The translations under genes were made by a program, and so were the position numbers. Shown in pieces: positions 58,142 to 64,000 of a DNA stretch of 64,000 nucleotides. This DNA comes from Antedon mediterranea (taxonomy: Eukaryota > Echinodermata > Crinoidea > Comatulida > Antedonidae), in NCBI RefSeq assembly GCF_964355755.1, contig NC_092672.1:31554501-31618500 (forward strand), given 5' to 3'. Below the pieces are notes generated by a model, which was given only the letters and a program-made list of their open reading frames with translations, was not told where the DNA came from and searched no databases. Within the stretch, counting starts at the first letter, position 1; the number at the start of each line of letters is the position of its first letter.

Positions 58142-59474
58142 TGTTGGCGTACTCGATCGTACGTACGTAGTTTATTTCGCGAGTAGAAGTAATAGTATTA
58201 TTAGTTAATACTAATTTTCTTTCTCTTCAAACTTCGAGGCTACCTACTGTAGTCCTAGCTAGTAGGAGGCCTAATTAGTATAATTATTTAAGTCTCTCTA
58301 GCCGCTAGGGCCTAGGCCTAGCCTAGGCATAGATAGTACTACTAGTACTACTAGCTTAGGCCTAGCTGGAGTCCATTTGTTATTGTCCACTATTACTAAT
58401 GAAATGTGAGCTTTTTTTTTCTAGGCCTACCTTACAGCAGGGGGTGCCTCCCTGCTACAGTAGGAATAAAAATGACATGGGCTCATATTAGGTAGATAGG
58501 TTTCCTACTACAAACAACTAGGCCTATCCTCATTAATTATCTGTTTTTTTATTATTTTAATATGAATATTTTACAGACTACTCGTAACTATACTGCCTAA
58601 CTGCAGGTCAGGTCTGGCGGACTAGTCACTATACAGTCTTTTACTAATACCACTGCCACCACCGCCCAAGAGAGTAATAAGTCAGCAAAATTAAACAATA
58701 AACATTACACAAAAATACATTTTTTATTCTCGTGGGTCTAATCTTCCCATCTCATGTGTTCATATACGCGCATTTTTAAATTTCCTTTGAGTACATGCAT
58801 TGTTTGATAATAAAATAGCAGAATTAAAAAAAATACAGTACACAAATTATACACATTCTTTATTCTTGTGGGTCTAAGCTTTCTTTGGGCTATGTCGATT
58901 ATCCTCGACTCGACACATTTTGTGTGAAGAAGAGTGCGCGAAGGCAATCGCGTGAATTGACTTAGAATCCTAGGCCTAGAAAGTAATTGTGTGCAATTTA
59001 ACTGATGAATTATTCATGTTTATTTTGTGACGTTTCATGAGGGGGTCCCCAACTTATGTACGAAAAAAAAAATCGCATCCCGGACAACGTTGCCAGGCTA
59101 ACTTCGGTATTGCCAGAAAAAACCCGTTGATTTGAAGATTTTAAATCGTCATTTACTCGATGAATAACCGTTTATACGGTAATAATTTTATCTAAAAAAA
59201 TTCTAAATACGTTTCTGCAAATGCACAAGCATTTTTTTAGAAAATACTCCATAGATTTCAAGAGTTATAGCCAAAAAACTGCAAATTGTCCATTGGAAGG
59301 ATAGGAATATATTCGTGAAGTGACGTCACCCGCGAATTTTTTTGATTTTCAAATGGGGCTTTCCCCAAAAGGGCGAATTTATATTTTATAACAATATACA
59401 TTCTAGCAACACCTAATAGCCCCCAAAACATCATTCTAAAATGAAAAAAATCGAAAATCCATTTCAGGTCCATT

Positions 59475-60062
59475 TTAAATACAGATAGTTAATCTCTAGT
59501 GTCCTCTACTGACACCGGTCTGCATAATATCAACTACAAGAAAGCAATTCACTTCACGTATTAAGAACTTTGACAAACATTATACACAAGATGCTCTACA
59601 TAAACAAAGTCTTATTATAAGAGAGGGAGTTGTAATTTTGTCCTTTAAAAAAATCCTGACATGTAACTCCAGTGCCCTTGGAGTGGTGGCCAAGCATCAT
59701 ACTCCACTCTTAGTGGTAATATTAATCGTCTCTGATTGATGATAACAGATTAACAAACGAGTAGGCCTACCATAAAGTGTGTAGGCCTACATGTTTCTGC
59801 TAATCTTGTGTTGCTCCAATGGTTTTTTTGGTGCATCGTTTTTTGCGTTGTATGCGTCGTTGCTGCGTTGTATACGCATATCTTGGCTTGCGTTTACGTG
59901 AACGAAGACCGGTGTTCCATAAAATCAATGTCACGTGCTGCTTGGTTCCTGCATTACGCAACACATGATCTTTGAAATTTGGATTTTCCCGTAAACTGTC
60001 CATCAATATTGATAACACAAAAACATCAGTTTAGTTTCTCACTTAGGACTTAAATCCAAAGC
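59475..60062. other. 3' flank of GPCR I
   Basis: No gene is recognised. The flank matches the 43.38-43.6 kb paralogous flank (CTACTGACACCG, TTAAGAACTTTGAC). A GCGTTG-rich piece at 59830-59900 may be a decayed hairpin MITE of the GGTTCC family. Confidence 0.45.
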
Positions 60063-61010
60063 TCATTTGAAAAATTTTAAACAGAAAAATTTAAAAAATA
60101 CGTTTCTGATTTTGAGATTTGTAAGTGCGTAAAGGAATGGATTGATGGCAGAGTTGCTCCACAAGAGGTAGGTGACGACCTCCACAAAAATGTAATCTAG
60201 TGAGTTATCACTAACTCTATTCCAAATAAGCACAACGTTGTAAGGAGCCCAGCAGATTGCAAAAACAGAAACCAATACCGCAAGAGTTATTGCCGCTTTT
60301 CGATGTCTTCTCATTGAAGACATTGTCGTATTCACGCTTGCAGCCTGAAATACTGATTTGTTTCTATTCAGCACACTGTGATTTCTACGCGTACGTTGAC
60401 GTATCTCTTTGTATACAGTGCTATTCAGATATATTATAATAGGTAACGGTATTACAAACGAAAAGAATAGGCATACCAACTTGTACGCCTGTCCCGATTC
60501 CATATAACAATTTTCTGAATAATCAATTTCAACTTTTTTACCGGTAAATTTCTTCCAACAAAAAATTGGAATTGCGTATAACAGTATGCAAATGATCCAT
60601 GTGGTAATTATCATAACGGTAACGCGTTTCGTAGTCTGAAACTGACGGTATTTCAACTTCATTTTTAACATCCAGTACCGATCCAAACTGATTAAAATAA
60701 TACCACAGACAGAAACAGCACATGCCGTGTAGTCAATGATCAACCACATTTTACAGACGCCTTCACCAAATGGCCAATAACCAAACATTAGCCAAAGAGT
60801 GTAAAGCGGGAACGAGAAAGCGCCAACTAAAAAATCCGCTACAGAAAGATTCAAGATGAACAAATCGGTTGGATTCGAACGAAGTGACTTTTCGGTGATA
60901 AAAGCAAGGATGACGAGACTGTTTCCAAATACGGTCACTGCGGATAACAGCCAGCTTATGACGACTCCGCCGGATACATTTAAAGTTTGATTGAAGGACG
61001 ATTCCATCAT
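60063..61010 (-). CDS. GPCR I: intact H3-like class A receptor
   Basis: Single-exon frame of 315 residues from the ATG at 61010-61008; a second ATG follows directly. It has a short N-terminus with NQT, then GNSLVILAF, WPFGEGVCKMW, Asp93 at 3.32 in WLIIDY, DRYW, a compact loop 3 with SSMRRHRKAAITL, CWAPY in TM6, LLWSNSAINPFLY in TM7 and a LKFFK tail without the Cys of its paralogues. Extracellular loop 2 contains FTGKKVEIDYSENC, similar to B. Position 5.46 is Ser184, as in catecholamine and serotonin receptors rather than H3. It has the TTTCAG acceptor (AG at 61036-61035) but no clear donor. It is an amine receptor by its Asp3.32; the exact ligand is unknown. Confidence 0.87.
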   Translation of the reverse strand: MMESSFNQTLNVSGGVVISWLLSAVTVFGNSLVILAFITEKSLRSNPTDLFILNLSVADFLVGAFSFPLYTLWLMFGYWPFGEGVCKMWLIIDYTACAVSVCGIILISLDRYWMLKMKLKYRQFQTTKRVTVMIITTWIICILLYAIPIFCWKKFTGKKVEIDYSENCYMESGQAYKLVCLFFSFVIPLPIIIYLNSTVYKEIRQRTRRNHSVLNRNKSVFQAASVNTTMSSMRRHRKAAITLAVLVSVFAICWAPYNVVLIWNRVSDNSLDYIFVEVVTYLLWSNSAINPFLYALTNLKIRNVFFKFFCLKFFK

Positions 61011-61253
61011 TGCCGTGGAAAACTTACACAATTACTGAAACTAAATAAAACAGTAGTGTTGTGTTAAATTTGCCAACATCTGATTATACTACTTCGTGTA
61101 ATGTTATATTGCTTTTTACTTATGTTTGTATATTATAATTTACTATGATTTTATGAGTCTATAACTCAAATTCCATGTATACCAAGTACTATCATTGAAC
61201 CGTCGGTGTCTCAGGTAAAGTTCAGTCTTCCGTGAATCGTGTAAGCCATAATT

Positions 61254-61790
61254 AAACATTTCGCATAAACGCAATATTGCGATACAAGATAAACTTATTA
61301 ATCAAACAATTTTTTGTAATTATTTGTGTTTACATTGATTACCACTGACGGATACAAGTATCTTTTCTTTACCTCTCATTTTTACAGTGTTTAATTTGGT
61401 CCATATAATAGCCTAAATATTCATATTTATCAATCAAAAATTTCGCATAAACACGATATTGCGATACGAGATAAACTTATCAATCAAATAATTTTTTTGT
61501 AATTATTTGTGTTTACATTGATTACCATTGACGTATACAAATATCTTTTCTTTACCTCTCATTTTTACAGTGTTTAATTTGGTCCATAATAGCCTAAATA
61601 TTCATATTTATCAATAAAAAATTTCGCATAAACACGATATTGCGATACGAGATAAACTTATCAATCAAACAATTTTTTTGTAATTATTTGTGTTTACATT
61701 GATTACCATTGACGTATACAAATATCTTTTCTTTACCTCTCTTTTTTACAGTGTTTAATTTGGTCCATAGTAAATATTCATATTATCAAT
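61254..61790. repeat. Tandem triplication of a 182-bp unit
   Basis: Units begin near 61254, 61437 and 61618 with TTTCGCATAAAC, and each contains TTGTAATTATTTGTGTTTAC, TATCTTTTCTTTACCTCTC and TTTTTACAGTGTTTAATTTG. A single unit is at 46003-46185. The units carry a TTTTTACAG word that looks like a splice acceptor on the plus strand, without other signs of an exon. Confidence 0.88.
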
Positions 61791-61799
61791 CAATAAGTT

Positions 61800-63204
61800 A
61801 TACTGATGGCCTTGAATAGTATAAAACTATACATTATAATAAAAACGCAATTTGAAATAATGTTAAACCATTTGTTATATCGTACTACAGTATGGTATAC
61901 TACGATATTTTGAATTTTAATAATTATAAATAATTGGTTGACTTTTGGTGTTGCTGTTTGGCTTTTTTTTGTGAACTAATTTAGCATGGTAGTAAATAAT
62001 TTTCTGTAGAAGTGAATGTACACTAGTTTGTTATTAAATATGTATTATAAAATGGTTTACAATTGCAAAATATATTATCATAATTCTATTTAATGTGACA
62101 TGTATAATATCTATTAAAATCAAGTCTTAATTAGTCTGTATACATCCGCTCTTGAGGGCGGGTATCACTCTCTGTTACAAACTCAACACAAGCGATTTCC
62201 ACTTAGTTATGTCCGTCATGGCAGGCCATACACCAGCATACTGCGCGAAGGTTGCCAAAAAGTCCACACTGGCAAACTTTGAAAAGGTTTCTCTGAGTTT
62301 GCACTGCAAACTTAAAGTTTGCATTGTTTGGAGAAATGTGTGTGTTTTGTCGACACTAGTTCTCGGCTGCCATTTTGCACATCTACATCTACTAAAACTT
62401 CTGAGTTGACAAACCTCAGCAACCTAAGTTGTCGGCATTCTAAAAACCCGGCTTTCTGCAAGTTGCTGACGGTCTACAAACTGGCAAACATTGAACATCG
62501 TATGTCTCTACAACTTTTGCCACCTAAACTATTTACCGAACTTTGCAAAATCCGAATTTGGCACTGTTTGAAGAAACATTTTCTAGTGTAGTGTACTCAA
62601 GGCTGCAATAGGTGTACGGTCTAGTTTCCTTCATCTTCAGCAGTAGTAAACTTCAGTTTGCAATCTCGAGTAAACAAAATGGAGCTAGTGTGTAGACAAG
62701 TTGACAAACTTTGGCAAACTGCAGAAGACTAGTTAATTTCGGACAGACTGTCAAGGAGCTTCAACCTCATTGAATCATAACAAAATAATCATCACTTCAA
62801 ACCCATCGACTGCATATTGGTCCATCTTGAAATAACGTAAAATAATCTTATTCTGGAAACTATCCAATTGTTTGTATTTTTTCTTTGTTATGTATTTAAA
62901 CGTATTGTTGAATGGATGCTAAATGAATAAATGAAAAAATTAAAATGAAAATCTGAAAAATGTGTCTATATCACAAAAGTGAAATATTTAATCACTAATT
63001 TGGGTGTTCCTTTAATCGATTGGTGTAATCTAACTCTATTAAAGAATAAATACATATTTAAAATGTTTACAAGTAAGCTGCAGCTACCACAACTTAAACT
63101 CCAAATACAAACAACAATACAGGCATTACAGTACATTTATATAAAAAAAAGAACCCATTGAGTTAAGTTAAAGCCATGACATAATTATGAAGGTAGTAAG
63201 CCTA
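61800..63204. other. Non-coding stretch with a GCAAACT-rich patch
   Basis: No gene is recognised. Between about 62240 and 62730 the words GCAAACT, GGCAAAC, TTTGCA and their complements are strongly over-represented. The same words mark the upstream regions of the receptors, so this may be the far upstream part of the unit of receptor I. Confidence 0.45.
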
Positions 63205-63300
63205 GACAAATTACATTACCATGATTATTAGGTAATTAAAAAGTAAGAATATAAATTAAGCAGCCTACGTAGGCGTAATAATAGCCATAACTTTTCAGTT
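63205..63300. repeat. 3'-flank block without its receptor in the window
   Basis: AAATTACATTACCATGATTA and TAATTAAAAAGTAAGAATAT match the blocks found 3' of the other receptors (see 49785-49880). By the order of the cluster the matching receptor should lie to the right of the window. Confidence 0.45.
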
Positions 63301-63368
63301 CTAAGTTCACTTAAGAAAACAAAATGTCATTACCATGATATGAATTTAAGATAAATTAATATTTCAGC

Positions 63369-64000
63369 GTACGAAATGACGTTTTTAATTATTTGAGGGA
63401 GAAACACTTATCAATATACTGTTTACAAGACGTTCATTGGTTAGAATCACAAACAACGCAAATAGAATCCGAGTGGGGACACAAATGTTTTATTAGCTAT
63501 GGAAAATCAAATTCTAGGGGAGTCGCTATTCTGCTAAATAACAATTTCGAATACTCCATAAATGATGTTAAAAAAGATAACTATGGTAATTGGATCGCGA
63601 TCAACATTAGAGTGAGAGATATTGACTTAATAATAATGAATGTTTACGGACCTAATAAAGATGATCCTCCTTTCTATCAGGAAGTTAAAAAAGTGATCGA
63701 ATTATTCACTAGCCCTTATATTCTGATTTGCGGTGACTGGAATCTAGTTCAAAATGAAAATCTAGACCTATTTAACTATCGACATGTAAATAATCCTAAA
63801 GCTAAAACAATTGTACAACAAATTATGCTAGACTTGGATCTATGTGACGTATGGAGAAAAAAAAACCCAAACGAGAAGCGCTATACGTGGCGATCAAAAA
63901 ATCCTTTTAAACAAGCAAGGCTTGATTACTTTTTGACCTCAAACAATTTATTGCACCTAGTGTCAAATGCAAACATCCTACCAAGTTATAAGTCTGATCA
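63369..64000 (+). mobile_element. 5'-truncated LINE, ORF2 endonuclease domain (runs off the edge)
   Basis: From 63369 the plus strand is open to the end, about 210 codons without an in-frame start. It reads as the apurinic-type endonuclease of a non-LTR retrotransposon: RNDVFNYLRE then CLQDVHW, ISYGKSNSRGVAILL, INIRVRDIDLIIMNVYGPN, ICGDWNLVQNENLD, RYTWRSKNPFKQARLDYFL, and the start of the final SDH motif at the window edge. The style fits the L1/Tx1 side of the LINEs. The catalytic Glu of the QE motif is Asp here. The left junction (about 63366-63369) interrupts the cluster repeat that at 49950 continues CAGCTTGGTCAG, as expected of a 5'-truncated insertion. Confidence 0.85.

Larger units (their letters stand above)
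55588..59088. mobile_element. Inner DNA element with about 85-bp terminal inverted repeats
   Basis: The left arm at about 55588-55677 (GCGATTTTTTTTTTCGTACA, TTGGGGACCCCCTCATGAAA, TAATTCATCAGTTAAAT) and the right arm at about 58999-59088 in inverse are nearly identical. The 3.3-kb interior holds a decayed zinc-finger-like frame, a seven-copy GTCCATAATAGG motif cluster, many (TAA)n/(AAT)n runs, and TAGGCCTAG palindromes. No transposase core is recognised. It lies inside the TTAA element, though it could also be an internal palindrome of that element. Confidence 0.6.
50082..59474. mobile_element. Outer DNA transposon with TTAA target duplication
   Basis: The left end AATGGACCTGAAATGG (50082) and the right end CCATTTCAGGTCCATT (59474) are inverted; similarity continues through TTTCGATTTT for about 28 bp. 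Both ends are flanked by TTAA (50078-50081 and 59475-59478). The paralogous segment at 43360-43420 reads straight through (GAAATATTATCAAATAC) with TCAA where the target would be. TTAA targets are used by piggyBac and Kolobok elements; no transposase is recognisable, so the superfamily is open. It is heavily interrupted by two later insertions. Confidence 0.72.

Noticed and set aside
58738-58947. A 69-codon minus-strand frame near the right arm of the inner element
   Set aside because: It spans two diverged copies of a GTGGGTCTAA repeat; no domain was recognised.

Overview
This is animal nuclear DNA: AT-rich, mostly non-coding, packed with tRNA-derived SINEs, hairpin MITEs, DNA transposons, a Ty3/gypsy retrotransposon and a LINE, and carrying a tandem family of seven-transmembrane receptors. 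The receptor type, the MetaSINE-like SINE and the many TAGGCCTA palindromes suggest a marine deuterostome invertebrate, most likely an echinoderm. That assignment is inference; no class or species can be fixed from the window alone.

The organising feature is a head-to-tail cluster of ten class A GPCR loci, all on the minus strand. From left to right they are A (2522-3445, truncated), B (9983-11020, intact), C (15179-16135, intact), D (21574-22520, frameshifted), E1 (26970-27931, frameshifted), E2 (31420-32388, intact), F (33943-34893, rearranged), G (39761-40765, one nonsense codon), H (46986-47990, intact) and I (60063-61010, intact). A further receptor relic lies near 42.1 kb. Their scaffold resembles histamine H3/H4 receptors: FGxGxCKxW before TM3, WLxxDY with Cys3.36, DRY, CWTP, and LLWSNSAxNP in TM7. 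Yet the amine pocket differs from copy to copy. Position 3.32 is Asp, Asn or Lys, and 5.46 is Glu, Val, Asn, Ile, Tyr, Gln or Ser. Only B keeps both the Asp3.32 and the Glu5.46 of H3/H4 receptors. This reads as a fast birth-and-death receptor family that is changing ligand specificity.

Most copies share a leader with a TTTCAG acceptor just upstream of the start codon and, in C, D, E1, E2, G and H, a GTAAGT-type donor 330-630 bp further up; this is a candidate 5'UTR intron. About 0.55-0.85 kb upstream lies a conserved block, usually with a CACGTG E-box. Segmental duplications are visible: 11.94-17.57 kb against 17.57-24.9 kb (C and D), and 24.84-29.27 kb against 29.28-33.7 kb (E1 and E2). Short monomers that are single-copy in one unit have become tandem arrays in a paralogous unit: 23 bp at 24.55 kb, 21 bp at 48.38 kb, 182 bp at 61.25 kb, and a 58-bp minisatellite of about 64 copies at 35.19-38.89 kb in the leader of F.

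From 50.08 to 59.47 kb a nested insertion separates receptor I from its 3' flank. The outer element has TTAA duplications and inverted ends, and a paralogous empty site lies at 43.376 kb. Inside it are a very young Ty3/gypsy retrotransposon (50406-55181; identical 166-bp LTRs, ATTTC duplication, tRNA-Leu primer site) and a second terminal-inverted-repeat element (about 55.59-59.09 kb) with a decayed zinc-finger-like ORF. At the right edge a 5'-truncated LINE runs off the window inside its endonuclease domain. The first 2.5 kb and most of 3.5-9.4 kb hold no gene I can support.
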